A stretch of 64,000 nt of DNA from Nitrospira sp. (GTDB lineage Bacteria; Nitrospirota; Nitrospiria; Nitrospirales; Nitrospiraceae), in contig JAURZE010000022.1 of the NCBI GenBank assembly GCA_030653545.1, forward strand, positions 434,001 through 498,000. The letters are read 5' to 3'. The notes under the pieces are model-generated. The model saw only the letters and a list, made by a program, of their open reading frames with translations, made no database searches and was not told the DNA's origin. Position 1 is the stretch's first letter; the number at the start of each line of letters is the position of its first letter. Below, one piece after another: positions 42,137 through 50,456 of the stretch. Made by a program: the position numbers and the translations under genes.

Positions 42137-42598
42137 TTGAGGGCCTCGCGAAGAACTCCCCCACTACTCAGCCGGCCTGCGCTCTCTCTGGCCGGCCGCT
42201 TGTTCGTCACGCTTGTCATCGCGGTGCTGGCGGTCGCTCCTGCACAAGCAGAGACCTTTCGCTCTGATTCGAAGCGGTTCGGCAATCCGAAGATGGACAT
42301 TGTCCTGACCGAGACCGAGCGCCTGACGAGAACCTCTATTGTCGACATTCAGATCACGGCCATCGGCTCCTCGGTGGGCTCCTCCTTCTTTCTCTTGTGC
42401 AGCCTGCGCGACCTGGCCCGACAGCGGGGCCCCTTCCGCTATCTCGTCAAGACAGAACGGGTGCCACGCGACAGCCAGATGCTGGTCGGATTTCTCAACG
42501 GCCCCAGCGAAGAACCGGCAGAACTCGATCCGCGGCTGGCCGGACAGCCGGTGATCGATCTCGACGACTTCGCGCCGATTTGCGACAAGATGAACTGA
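42137..42598 (+). CDS. Exported protein of unknown function, TTG start
   Basis: The 153-aa protein has a signal peptide (SLAGRLFVTLVIAVLAVAPAQA-E) and a mature domain with TETERLTRTSIVDIQITAIGSSVGSSFFLLCSLRDLARQRGPFRYLVKTE and PVIDLDDFAPICDKMN; two Cys are present. The TTG start is supported by GGAGG 11 bases upstream. No family recognised. Confidence 0.65.
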   Translation: MRASRRTPPLLSRPALSLAGRLFVTLVIAVLAVAPAQAETFRSDSKRFGNPKMDIVLTETERLTRTSIVDIQITAIGSSVGSSFFLLCSLRDLARQRGPFRYLVKTERVPRDSQMLVGFLNGPSEEPAELDPRLAGQPVIDLDDFAPICDKMN

Positions 42599-42740
42599 AC
42601 CGGACGCCCGACGCAGTCGAGCGCCTCTCTCACAGCTCATCCGGTAAACGTCGCAGAAGGATCTGTAGAGGGGAAAAGAACACGAGTGAAGGGGAGGACA
42701 CCATCACGGCAGGCACGGACACATGCCGCTGCCCTGACTT

Positions 42741-42986
42741 CTATGGCTTTATCTCTGCTGACTTGGCCACATACCGCTGGATTTCGCGGTCCGGAACGAT
42801 GCTATGCACGATCTCGCCGTCCTCGTATATATCTGCGATGTTGAGGGCGCCGCTCAAAACCAGTTCTCCGAATGCCTGCTCGCTGATATTCAACCGTTTC
42901 GCGGTAGCTGTGGGAGAGAAACCCCGTAGACCGGGATCCCGCTCAAGTGCTGCCATCCATTCTGAGGGCGAGTATCGTTTTCTCAT
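42741..42986 (-). CDS. Small HTH-like protein
   Basis: The 81-aa protein (FSPTATAKRLNISEQAFGELVLSGALNIADIYEDGEIVHSIVPDREIQRYV) shows a possible helix-turn-helix. Upstream of the ATG no strong Shine-Dalgarno is seen. A role in regulation is conceivable; no family is certain. Confidence 0.5.
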   Translation of the reverse strand: MRKRYSPSEWMAALERDPGLRGFSPTATAKRLNISEQAFGELVLSGALNIADIYEDGEIVHSIVPDREIQRYVAKSAEIKP

Positions 42987-43083
42987 GCGACGCAGTCTAT
43001 AGAAGGGGCTGGGCTATTTCAATCGACGACCAGAAATCGCCACACACACCCGACTCCCTTCAATTGAGACGGCTTCTTCATAC

Positions 43084-44292
43084 TTACTCCACAACGCTGA
43101 ATTCATAGCGGGCGCTTGTCAGCGCGGCCAACAGTTCCGACGCGTGATCCCGGCCCCGGGTTTCCATGGTGATATCGATTGCGGCTTGGTTCAGGCTGAC
43201 CCCGTAGTGCGCACGGTTGTAGGATGTCTCCACGATGTTGGCGCGGGCTTTGGAGATAACCGCCGTGAGGCCTTCCAGCGCGCCGGGATAGTCCGGAAGC
43301 AGGACGCGGAGGCGCAACCGTCTGCCGTCCCGCACCATGCCTTGCTCGATGATTCTCGCCAGCAGATTCACATCAAGGTTACCGCCGGAGACCAGCACCG
43401 CAATGTTTTTCCCGTGATGACCAGTTTTACCTTCCAAGACCGCGGCCAGCGCCACGGCACCGGCCCCTTCCGCCACCGTCTTCTCCCCTTCCAGCAGCAT
43501 CAGGATCGCCTCCGCGATTTCGTCTTCGTCGACCGTCACGATCCGATCGACGTACCGGCTCACGAGCGGCAGCGTGCGCTGGCCTGCCCGGCGAACAGCG
43601 ATGCCGTCGGCCAACGTCGATTTCGCCGGGAGATCGACCGGTTCCTGCTGCTGCAGCGCCGCCTGCATCGACGGCAGCCGGGCGGTTTGCACGCCGACGA
43701 TCTCGACCCGCGGATTGAGCGCCTTGACCGCGCAGCCGATCCCCCCGATCAGCCCGCCTCCTCCGACCGGCACGACGATCACATCCAGCGCGGGGTTCTG
43801 CTTCAAGAGTTCCAGCCCGATGGTCCCCTGTCCGGCGATGACCGCGTCGTCGTCGAAGGGGTGAATAAATACTGCCTTCCGCTCCACGCTCCGTTCGATG
43901 GCCGCCGCGCAGGCCTCGTCATAATTGTCGCCATGCAGCACGACATCCGCCCCATAGGCGCGCGTGGCGGAGAACTTGATCAAGGGCGTCAACCGAGGCA
44001 TCCAGATTTGAGCCGGAATGCCCCGCTGGGTCGCGTGATAGGCCACCCCCTGCCCATGGTTTCCTGCCGAAGCTGCGATCACTCCCTGCCGCCGCTCCTC
44101 CTCCGTCAGGGTCAAGATACGATTCAGCGCGCCGCGCTCCTTGAACGCGCCGGTCATCTGCAGATTTTCCAGCTTCAGGAAGACGGAATTCCCCGTCAGC
44201 CGGGACAGCATTTTCGAATGCATCAACAGCGATTCATAGATGGATGCACCGATGCGGGCAGCGGCTGCTTCGATCGACTCAAGATTGACCAT
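43084..44292 (-). CDS. ilvA: Threonine ammonia-lyase with C-terminal ACT domain
   Basis: The 402-aa PLP enzyme has the PLP lysine in GAFKERGALNRI (Lys51), the GGGGLIGGIGCAVK glycine loop for phosphate, and a C-terminal ACT domain (residues 325-402, LRVLLPDYPGALEGLTAVISKARANIVETSYNR). It makes 2-oxobutyrate for isoleucine synthesis. The ATG at 44292 has AAGGAGAACGG upstream. A terminator and a Thr/Ile-rich leader peptide lie just upstream, so transcription attenuation is likely. Catabolic threonine deaminase is the alternative assignment (single ACT domain, shorter length). Confidence 0.9.
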   Translation of the reverse strand: MVNLESIEAAAARIGASIYESLLMHSKMLSRLTGNSVFLKLENLQMTGAFKERGALNRILTLTEEERRQGVIAASAGNHGQGVAYHATQRGIPAQIWMPRLTPLIKFSATRAYGADVVLHGDNYDEACAAAIERSVERKAVFIHPFDDDAVIAGQGTIGLELLKQNPALDVIVVPVGGGGLIGGIGCAVKALNPRVEIVGVQTARLPSMQAALQQQEPVDLPAKSTLADGIAVRRAGQRTLPLVSRYVDRIVTVDEDEIAEAILMLLEGEKTVAEGAGAVALAAVLEGKTGHHGKNIAVLVSGGNLDVNLLARIIEQGMVRDGRRLRLRVLLPDYPGALEGLTAVISKARANIVETSYNRAHYGVSLNQAAIDITMETRGRDHASELLAALTSARYEFSVVE

Positions 44293-44330
44293 GCCCCGTT
44301 CTCCTTCCCGTAATTCCTTCAGGCCCCTCT

Positions 44331-44369
44331 GCAAAAGAAAACCCCTGGTGGAACCAAATCCGCCAGGGG
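44331..44369 (-). terminator. Attenuator terminator in the ilvA leader
   Basis: On the minus strand CCCCTGGCGG, 8-nt loop, CCACCAGGGG then TTTTCTTTTGC. It lies between the leader peptide and the ilvA start, 38 nt before the latter, and matches an intrinsic terminator (10-bp stem with one wobble or mismatch at the apex). Confidence 0.8.
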
Positions 44370-44404
44370 CCGCTGCTCGCGTGCATTTCCAGTCGCAGGC
44401 AGGC

Positions 44405-44473
44405 TCAGGCGGAGCGGGCGATCATCATCGCCGCCGCCATGCTAATTCCGATGCTCTGCCGAATGGTTGTCAT
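44405..44473 (-). CDS. Putative 22-residue leader peptide of ilvA
   Basis: The frame runs ATG to TGA and encodes MTTIRQSIGIS followed by 11 more residues; two Thr and four Ile make up more than a quarter of it, with the Thr-Thr-Ile and Ile-Gly-Ile clusters in its first half. The stop is 35 nt before the terminator stem. Residue content fits sensing of charged tRNA-Ile and tRNA-Thr. The Shine-Dalgarno (GCGAGG) is weakly placed, at 13 nt. Confidence 0.6.
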   Translation of the reverse strand: MTTIRQSIGISMAAAMMIARSA

Positions 44474-44512
44474 CGTGTCACGATACCTCGCGGGTAAATC
44501 AATGCGTTGTGA

Positions 44513-44541
44513 TGTATATCATTTGCCGACAGACGCATCAA
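44513..44541 (-). promoter_or_regulatory. Promoter of the ilvA leader
   Basis: TTGATG (44541-44536), 17 bp, TATACA (44518-44513) on the minus strand. The predicted transcript begins about 30 nt before the leader peptide ATG. Confidence 0.6.
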
Positions 44542-44585
44542 GCTTTCGCATCTGTCGTGACGACACTGGTTTATATGGGTGATCG

Positions 44586-44753
44586 GAAGCGCACGTCGCG
44601 CTCCTCTCTCAAAACGTGCCGGTGTTCGACTATCTCGCCGACCTCCACCCTCTTCCGGACACGGGATTTGAGGTGATTGCCCTGCCGATGAAGATCGCCG
44701 GTGGGACAAGCGGCCCGCTCCGCATCATCGCCGTGCTGCCCCCAACACCCTAA
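44586..44753 (+). pseudogene. 3' remnant of a cyclase-family gene (paralogue of 57029-57850)
   Basis: Reading from 44586, EAHVALLSQNVPVFDYLADLH and then LPDTGFEVIALPMKIAGG..SGPLRIIAVLPPTP match the C-terminal 55 residues of the intact cyclase at 57 kb at about 80% of positions, ending in TAA at 44751. No upstream part of the gene is present, so it is a remnant of a duplicated locus. Confidence 0.8.
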
Positions 44754-44940
44754 GCCGCCGCGCGCACCCTGCCAGGGTCCGTTCGATTCCCCGCGGCTGC
44801 ACCGTCCTTCTTCTTAAACATCGCTGGTCGCTCCCCCCTCACCCATCCCCCTCCTCTTTTTACATTTTATTATGCAAGTGGTCATTCATCGGGTACCTTA
44901 CGACTATCTCGTTCAGGCGCTCTCACAAGGGAGGAGTGGT

Positions 44941-45543
44941 ATGCTACCGACGCTCGTGTGCCTCCGCCGGACCATCGGTCTCGTTGTTGCCTTTGCCGTC
45001 CTGGCCGGGTGCTCGGTCACCATGAGCGCACAGGATATCCCGTCGGTGCAGGCCACCAGCCCGCTCACCAGCCCGCGATCCCAGTCCTTCATCTTGCACC
45101 CGTTCACTGATCAGCAGAACCTGGCCGCGCCGGTGATTCTTCAAGTCGCCTTCAACAAATTGACGCTCGAGGAGTCTCCGGCAGCGATGATAACTTCCGC
45201 CGTGCATCGAGAGTTGGAGCGCACCGGCCATCGCCCGATCCAAGACGGCCAGCAATCAAAAGGAGACTTTTTGATTGAAGGCACCGTGACTCAGCATTCA
45301 CTCCGCCGCGACATCGGCAACTCGCTGACCACCATCACCGGCAACGTCGAGATCACCATCACGGTCCGTCCTGCAGCCGGGGGCAAGAAGGCATTCACGA
45401 AGCGCTATCGGGGATACCACTTCGCCAATGGGCCGGATCTCCCGCCTAAGGTCTGGAAAGACGTCTTGGGTCAGGCCATCGCCGAGTCGGTCAAAAGCCT
45501 GTCGATGGATCGCGACCTAGCCGCCTTCATTCACTCGCTGTGA
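44941..45543 (+). CDS. Lipoprotein of unknown function, YajG-like
   Basis: The 200-aa protein has a signal peptide with lipobox (VLAGCS, Cys22) and a domain with FTDQQNLAAPVILQVAFNKLTL, SAVHRELERTGH, FLIEGTVTQHSLRRD and ITGNVEITITVRPAAGGKKAFTKRYRG, similar in layout to YajG/lipoprotein-16 proteins. The ATG at 44941 with GGAGG upstream is favoured over a start 23 codons earlier. It lies between the two remnants of the duplicated cyclase/lipoprotein pair. Confidence 0.7.
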   Translation: MLPTLVCLRRTIGLVVAFAVLAGCSVTMSAQDIPSVQATSPLTSPRSQSFILHPFTDQQNLAAPVILQVAFNKLTLEESPAAMITSAVHRELERTGHRPIQDGQQSKGDFLIEGTVTQHSLRRDIGNSLTTITGNVEITITVRPAAGGKKAFTKRYRGYHFANGPDLPPKVWKDVLGQAIAESVKSLSMDRDLAAFIHSL

Positions 45544-45666
45544 GGGAAGAGCCGTGAAACACAGTCACAAGCGCCGGGACTGTTCACAACGGAGCCGGAG
45601 CTCCATCGCGACACCTTATTGAAGCAGGCCCGTCATCGAATCCGGGTTATCCTCTCCGCCAAAGCC

Positions 45667-46080
45667 TCACTCCCGACGCACAAATCTGACCCGAATGCGG
45701 AAGATGATAAACTCCGACGGGTTGACCGGCGCCATGCCCACCTCACAGGTCAGGACTCCATTATCGATGTCGGCCTGCGCGATCAACGCCTCCTCGCAAC
45801 GGATGAAAAAGGCTTCCGTTGCACTCCTTCCTTGCAACGCATCCTTCGCCCATAGCATGACCAAATGCCCCCTCAGGGTCTCCTTCAGTTGCACCCTGAT
45901 CTCAGGCGTATTCGTCTCGTAGATCAGCCAAGCCAGCTCACGTTGGCAGATTTGATTCAGTGACGCCCGAGCCAGCTCCCGCGTCAGGGCAGGCATATCT
46001 AGAACACCGGCAGCACTCTCATCCACATAAATACCTGGGACCAACAGCTCATTGGATAGCGGTAGTGGGGCATTCGTCAT
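45667..46080 (-). CDS. Phage tail-sheath C-terminal-type mini protein
   Basis: The 137-aa protein has a short PGIYVDE start as in sheath proteins, then jumps to the sheath C-terminal domain: LARASLNQICQRELAWLIYETNTPEIRVQLKETLRGHL then ATEAFFIRCEEA...ADIDNGVLTCEVGMAPVNPSEFIIFRI. This domain closes the sheath ring in contractile tails. The usual large N-terminal and middle domains are absent and no other tail genes are nearby. AAGGAG precedes the ATG. Confidence 0.75.
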   Translation of the reverse strand: MTNAPLPLSNELLVPGIYVDESAAGVLDMPALTRELARASLNQICQRELAWLIYETNTPEIRVQLKETLRGHLVMLWAKDALQGRSATEAFFIRCEEALIAQADIDNGVLTCEVGMAPVNPSEFIIFRIRVRFVRRE

Positions 46081-46211
46081 GACAGGCACTCCTTGTGTGA
46101 GGTTCGATACGAGGGAAACCTCAGCAAGCTACATGCCGAATGCCGGCAGGGCATTATGCGCCTGAATATTCAGCCCTGGGTCGTTAAACGGAAGAGAGCG
46201 AGGAACGCTGA

Positions 46212-46229
46212 CGTATCGAGATCGATACG
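46212..46229. other. Perfect palindrome CGTATCGA-GA-TCGATACG
   Basis: An 18-bp palindrome with eight-base arms lies 131 bp upstream of the mini-sheath start, in the 267-bp gap 46081-46347 that has no gene. Single CGATAC motifs occur nearby at 46109 and 46242. It could be an operator. Confidence 0.4.
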
Positions 46230-46347
46230 CTGCCACGAAAACGATACAGATTGGGGATTCGAAGGACAGCGTTGGCGTCACGCACGGTTCAGGCAGTACA
46301 TGAGGGACGACCTGCGAATGTTGCGAAAGCCCAGGCGCCCGGGAGAA

Positions 46348-46620
46348 TCAATGCGATGGTATTTCACTCGGCGTGAGTGTCGCTGGAGGGCGTGACGGCT
46401 TTCTCCGCAACTCCACATCCTGATCAATCATCTTCAGGATATTCAGCTGGGACTCTAATTCGTCAATCCGCTTCTCTCGCTCGCGCAGTTGTTTTTGGAG
46501 AGACTGCACGACGCTGGACTCCTCGGCAACCTGACTGCTTTTGTGCACCACCGGGATGGCGGTCGGAGCGGAGGGCAGAGTGGCAGGGACAGAAGGACTA
46601 TTCCTCCTGTCCCTGCACAC
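46348..46620 (-). pseudogene. Truncated copy of the coiled-coil lipoprotein (paralogue of 57893-58204)
   Basis: The 90-aa frame shares VVHKSSQVAEESSVVQSLQK and then QLREREKRIDELESQLNILK and MIDQDVELRRKPSR with the intact copy at over 80% of positions, but the N-terminal signal peptide and lipobox are missing, replaced by unrelated sequence (MCRDRRNSPS, GTG start). It is probably a decaying duplicate. Confidence 0.7.
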
Positions 46621-46642
46621 ATTTCATTGCCTTCCCTCCGGC

Positions 46643-47818
46643 TCACTCTACAGCCCGGCTTGCCCGCAAGTCGCCAGACTGATCCGGCAGCAACATGATG
46701 CAGTTGGGGTTCAACCCCTGCGCCTTCAAGGTCTCAATACTCCCCAACACTTTATCCTGTTTCAGATCGATCACCGTAATGGACCCGTCGCTCAACCCTT
46801 CGAGATTCAGCAGGCTGTTCTGAACAAAGAGGTACCGTTCATCGGGCGACAGCACGCTATGATGGGCGCCGGCGGCTGCCGCGATAGTTTTGAGAAACTT
46901 AGGCTGCCGCGGATCGCTGTTGTCATACAGATTGACGAACCCCGGCTTCGCCGTCGTGACGAACAGGCGATCTCCCTTCGCGTTATAGACCATCTCCAGC
47001 GGCATCTCTTGTTGCCGCGGTCCGAAATCATCGATCTCATAGAACGAGAAGGCCTGGCTCTTCGGATCCCAGACCCCGGCCCACAACGTGCCTTCCATCA
47101 AATTGGTGATGTGCACCACGGGGGGATTCGCATTGGGGCTGAACATAATTTCGACCGGAGCGGATTTGGCCGGAGCCGGCTTCGACCCAATTTTGTGCGT
47201 CGACAGCACTTTCCCAGTACTGGCCTCGATCACAGTAACTGAATCCCCCTGTGCGGTCATGTCCGGCTTCTCCGTACTGGTGACGAGTACGCGGTCGATG
47301 CCGTTGTGAATCGCGATCCCGTGCGGGTACAGAATCGTCGCTGGGGACGGCTCGACGGCACTGATCGTCTTGATCGGCTTGTCGAGCAGCGCGTCTCCCA
47401 TAATCACCGTGCTTGAGCCCATGCAGGTGAGATACCAGGTCCGGTTATCCTCCGAAACGGCGAGATCCTCTCCGACCTCACAGTCCGGGACATTAATAGC
47501 GCGAAGCCGATAGGGAAACGTCGTGAGGTCCACGACGTGGAGGACGCTTTTCCCCAAGGCTGTCACATAGGCTTTGGTGCGGTCCCGGTTAAAGAAGATG
47601 TGATGGGCGACGAGGTCGGATGGCAGCGGAATCTCCATGAGAATCTTCCCGTAGCCCGCAGACTCCGGATCAATATCCATGATCGCAATTCCCTCCCGTC
47701 TCACCGGCTGATCGGCTTTACTCTCATAGTTTATCAGGGCAAGCAGTTCCGCTGATGCGGGAACCGTGCCGGCAAGCAGCAGGCCCAAGCCCAACGTAAG
47801 CAATCGTAATGTGTTCAT
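46643..47818 (-). CDS. Exported seven-bladed beta-propeller-like protein
   Basis: The 391-aa protein has a signal peptide ending ASA-E and repeated strand motifs typical of YVTN/YncE-type propellers (KAYVTALGKSVLHVVDLTTFPYRL, ILYPHGIAIHNGIDRVLVTS, KGDRLFVTTAKPGFVNLYDN, SPDERYLFVQNSLLNL, SITVIDLKQDKVLGSI). AGGAGG precedes the ATG. Likely periplasmic; partner or ligand is unknown. A short truncated lipoprotein remnant lies immediately downstream. Confidence 0.85.
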   Translation of the reverse strand: MNTLRLLTLGLGLLLAGTVPASAELLALINYESKADQPVRREGIAIMDIDPESAGYGKILMEIPLPSDLVAHHIFFNRDRTKAYVTALGKSVLHVVDLTTFPYRLRAINVPDCEVGEDLAVSEDNRTWYLTCMGSSTVIMGDALLDKPIKTISAVEPSPATILYPHGIAIHNGIDRVLVTSTEKPDMTAQGDSVTVIEASTGKVLSTHKIGSKPAPAKSAPVEIMFSPNANPPVVHITNLMEGTLWAGVWDPKSQAFSFYEIDDFGPRQQEMPLEMVYNAKGDRLFVTTAKPGFVNLYDNSDPRQPKFLKTIAAAAGAHHSVLSPDERYLFVQNSLLNLEGLSDGSITVIDLKQDKVLGSIETLKAQGLNPNCIMLLPDQSGDLRASRAVE

Positions 47819-47924
47819 GGCAGCCTCCTTCTGTATGAATGAAGACAGACGTCATCATGTTTGGCGATCTGTACGCCGCGGGCCGGCACCACTGTCCGGT
47901 GTTGCGCCCCACGCCCTGGTACGT

Positions 47925-47948
47925 GGCGGGTCGGCCCGCCGACCCGCC
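47925..47948. other. GC-rich inverted repeat
   Basis: GGCGGGTCGGC and its complement with a 2-nt centre lie 7 bp after the AhpD-like stop codon. No T-run follows, so termination would need another factor. Confidence 0.45.
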
Positions 47949-47955
47949 TGGCCAT

Positions 47956-48264
47956 TCAGGCTTTATTCATCGCATGAGTGCCGTGCGTGACAGCCCCGCC
48001 CGCGCGTAACGCGGCCGCAGCCAATACGGTTTTGGCGATCTCCGGATCCGTAGCGCCTCGCTCTCTTGCCCTCCCCACGTGGAGGTCGATGCAATAGGGA
48101 CACTGGATCGTCAGCGCGACAGAAACGGCGATCAATTCCTTATACTTTCTCGGAATCGCGCCCTCAGCCCAGGCCGCCTTATCGGAAGCCGAAAATGCTT
48201 TCGCCGCTTCCGGCGCATGGGTTTCTAACTCCTTCAACTTCGCAAGGTTCTTCATGTCGTACAT
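47956..48264 (-). CDS. Carboxymuconolactone decarboxylase / AhpD-type protein
   Basis: The 102-aa protein has the helical CMD fold with the CPYCIDLHVGRARE redox motif (CxxC, His), which marks AhpD-like peroxidase-linked members rather than true CMD. It sits 65 bp after the methyltransferase on the same strand. GGGGAGG precedes the start. Confidence 0.88.
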   Translation of the reverse strand: MYDMKNLAKLKELETHAPEAAKAFSASDKAAWAEGAIPRKYKELIAVSVALTIQCPYCIDLHVGRARERGATDPEIAKTVLAAAALRAGGAVTHGTHAMNKA

Positions 48265-48329
48265 ACTCGCCTCCCCGTACTGTGTGGTTGCTGATTGAGG
48301 GTTGTCAGGATATTCCTTCTATTGAAATT

Positions 48330-49148
48330 TCAGGCCCGGATGCCGATCACTTCCAGATACTCGGCGAAGACCGTCGTACACCCGTTCCCGGCTCGATTGT
48401 GAGCGGACCAAAGGGCTTCGAGTTCCCCGCGAAGACGTTCCTGACCGTCGACATCTAGGGACGCGAAAGCCTGATTCGTCGGTCCATAGTAAAGGCGGAA
48501 CAGCTCGACGACTTCCGAAGGAGGAAAGGGGTACGTGAACGTATACGGCCTCCTGGTCAGGCTGAGTTCCGACAGCCCCGTCCCGAGCCGTTCACGCACT
48601 GTAGCTTCGTCGCCCCATAGGACCGGCGAGGGCATGCCGGAGGGCGCAATGAATTTCGAGACGGTCTTGAACATCTGTCCGACAAATCCCTGCGGCGTCC
48701 AGTTCGCCATCGCCACGGTTCCCCCCGGTGCACACACGCGCAGCAGTTCCTTCGCGACCAGATCCGGCCGCGGCGCGAACATCGCGCCGATCAGGCTCGT
48801 GACGACATCGAAGCTCGCATCCTCGAAGGGCAGCGCTTCTGCATCAGCTTCTTCGAAGCGAGCCCGGAGACCCTCAGCATGCGCACGGGCCTGCGCCCGC
48901 TCCACCCAGTTACTGGCGATATCGACTCCGGCCACCTCCAGGCCGTCCTTCGCGGCCATCAGAGCGAGCTGGCCGGAACCGCAGCCCACGTCCAGGAACC
49001 GGCTTCCCGGTGCGACCGGCAGCCGCTCGTAAAACTCCCGCGCGCCGCCCTCCATGTACCGCGAGAATCGGTCGTAGTCGCCGGCCATCCAGATGGTCTT
49101 GAGCCGCACTTTTAGATTGTCCAATTCCCGAATCGCTGTGCTCGTCAT
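48330..49148 (-). CDS. Class I SAM-dependent methyltransferase
   Basis: The 272-aa protein has motif I FLDVGCGSGQLAL, motif II DGLEVAGVDIA and FEEADAEALPFEDASFDVVTSL, typical of UbiE/COQ5-like methyltransferases. GGGAGG precedes the ATG. It diverges from the AraC-type regulator, which may control it and the AhpD-like gene. Substrate unknown. Confidence 0.92.
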   Translation of the reverse strand: MTSTAIRELDNLKVRLKTIWMAGDYDRFSRYMEGGAREFYERLPVAPGSRFLDVGCGSGQLALMAAKDGLEVAGVDIASNWVERAQARAHAEGLRARFEEADAEALPFEDASFDVVTSLIGAMFAPRPDLVAKELLRVCAPGGTVAMANWTPQGFVGQMFKTVSKFIAPSGMPSPVLWGDEATVRERLGTGLSELSLTRRPYTFTYPFPPSEVVELFRLYYGPTNQAFASLDVDGQERLRGELEALWSAHNRAGNGCTTVFAEYLEVIGIRA

Positions 49149-49345
49149 GATCGGTTCCTCCCTCTGGTCTTAGAATGACGCCGCAGATCAGTGCCACGTT
49201 GTCTCTGCTCGCACTATACGGAGCCGGTGTTCCGGCGTCTTATCCGCTCGTCTGGCTCTCTTATCAGGAGAATGCTAAGCTGGCGGATCGTTTATCCGGG
49301 CGTCCGGCCCGTTTAGCCGAAACGCTTGCGACGGGATCACATCAC

Positions 49346-50332
49346 ATGGATGTGTTGTCTGAAGTTCTGAAGGCCGTGAAGCTTGATGGCGCGGTCTTTT
49401 TCCACGGCGAGTTTTCTTCGCCCTGGTGTTCGCGCCAGCCCGATGCCTGTGCTATGGCCTCCTATCTGTCCGCCAACACCAAGCACGTGATCATCTATCA
49501 CTTGGTGACCGAAGGACGGGGGTATGCCCGGGTTGAGCAGAACGGCCGCGCGATATCCCTTGAGGCCGGCGACATCATCATCGTCCCGCACGGCGACGCG
49601 CACCTGATGGGAAACGGCCCTCCGGTCACACCTGTAGACAGCAGCGAACAACTGAGGCAGGTCCTTGCAGAGGGGAAAATGCTGTCCCAATTTGGAGGCG
49701 GCGGAGAACTGACGAGGCTGGTCTGTGGGTACATGACCTGCGACCCGCAACTTTCGCAGGTCTTTCTGGCGGGGCTTCCCCCGATCGTCAAAGTCCATAT
49801 TCGGGACAATCCGTCTGGACGGTGGGTGGAAGACACCCTTCGATACTCCGTCAACCATGCCGAGACCTCAGGCCCTGGCGGCGCCGCGGTCATCGCCAAA
49901 TTGTCGGAAGTCTTGTTCGTCGAAACCTTGCGTCGGTACATCGAGAAGTTGCCGCGGACACAGACCGGATGGCTCGCCGGGGTGCGCGATCCGGACGTGG
50001 GAAAGGCTCTGGCGCTATTGCACAAGCAGCCGGCTCACCCGTGGACCATTGCCACGCTCGCCAGCGAGGTCGGCCTATCCCGCTCCGTGCTCGCCGAGCG
50101 ATTCCAGCATTATCTGTCAGACACGCCGATCGGCTATCTCACGCGCTGGAGACTACAGCTCGCCGCACAGCTGTTGACATCGACGTCCAAAAGCGTAGCC
50201 GAAGTGGCGGGCGATGTCGGCTACGAGTCCGAGCCCTCCTTCAACCGCGCGTTCAAACGGGAGTTCGGCCTGCCGCCCGCCCGGTTCCGCAGCCAATCGA
50301 AGGAACGCAAATCGGACAGGCTGCTTTTCTAG
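49346..50332 (+). CDS. AraC-family transcriptional regulator
   Basis: The 328-aa protein has an AraC-type cupin_6 ligand half (ISLEAGDIIIVPHGDAHLMG) and two C-terminal HTH motifs (LASEVGLSRSVLAERFQHYLSDTPIGYLTRWRLQLAAQLL; VAEVAGDVGYESEPSFNRAFKREFGLPPARFR). The ATG at 49346 starts the cupin half; the 57 in-frame codons before it do not resemble the family. It diverges from the methyltransferase and AhpD-like genes and may respond to a compound they act on (inference). Confidence 0.9.
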   Translation: MDVLSEVLKAVKLDGAVFFHGEFSSPWCSRQPDACAMASYLSANTKHVIIYHLVTEGRGYARVEQNGRAISLEAGDIIIVPHGDAHLMGNGPPVTPVDSSEQLRQVLAEGKMLSQFGGGGELTRLVCGYMTCDPQLSQVFLAGLPPIVKVHIRDNPSGRWVEDTLRYSVNHAETSGPGGAAVIAKLSEVLFVETLRRYIEKLPRTQTGWLAGVRDPDVGKALALLHKQPAHPWTIATLASEVGLSRSVLAERFQHYLSDTPIGYLTRWRLQLAAQLLTSTSKSVAEVAGDVGYESEPSFNRAFKREFGLPPARFRSQSKERKSDRLLF

Positions 50333-50368
50333 GGGTTTCCGCTGAATAATTTGGGGTCATCATGCGCT

Positions 50369-50392
50369 GGGGGCAGGCATGAGTATGGATTT
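50369..50392. repeat. Solo RAYT-type end
   Basis: GGGGGCAGGCATGAGTATGG (plus ATTT) matches the RAYT terminal repeats at 32529 and 33551 over the first 17 bases, without a transposase nearby. A copy of the second repeat family begins 9 bp later. Another degenerate end (GGGGGGCAGGTCATGCG) is at 51264. Confidence 0.7.
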
Positions 50393-50400
50393 CTGAGCAG

Positions 50401-50456
50401 GCAAAGCACAGGACCCATTTCCCGGCGCGTGGCGGTCCGGCGCCTTCCACAGTCTT
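50401..50456. repeat. Copy of the second intergenic repeat
   Basis: GACCCATTTCCCGGCGCGTG followed by GCGGTCCGGCGCCTTCC. A comparable copy is at 51289-51320 (ATTTCCCGACGCGTGGAAGT), also following a RAYT-end-like motif, which suggests that the two belong together. Confidence 0.75.

Noticed and set aside
43144-44313. 389-codon plus-strand frame opposite ilvA
   Set aside because: Shadow of the ilvA gene; no recognisable protein features.
46093-46395. 100-codon plus-strand frame in the gap before the lipoprotein remnant
   Set aside because: Arg-rich low-quality sequence with no Shine-Dalgarno support; overlaps the remnant antisense.
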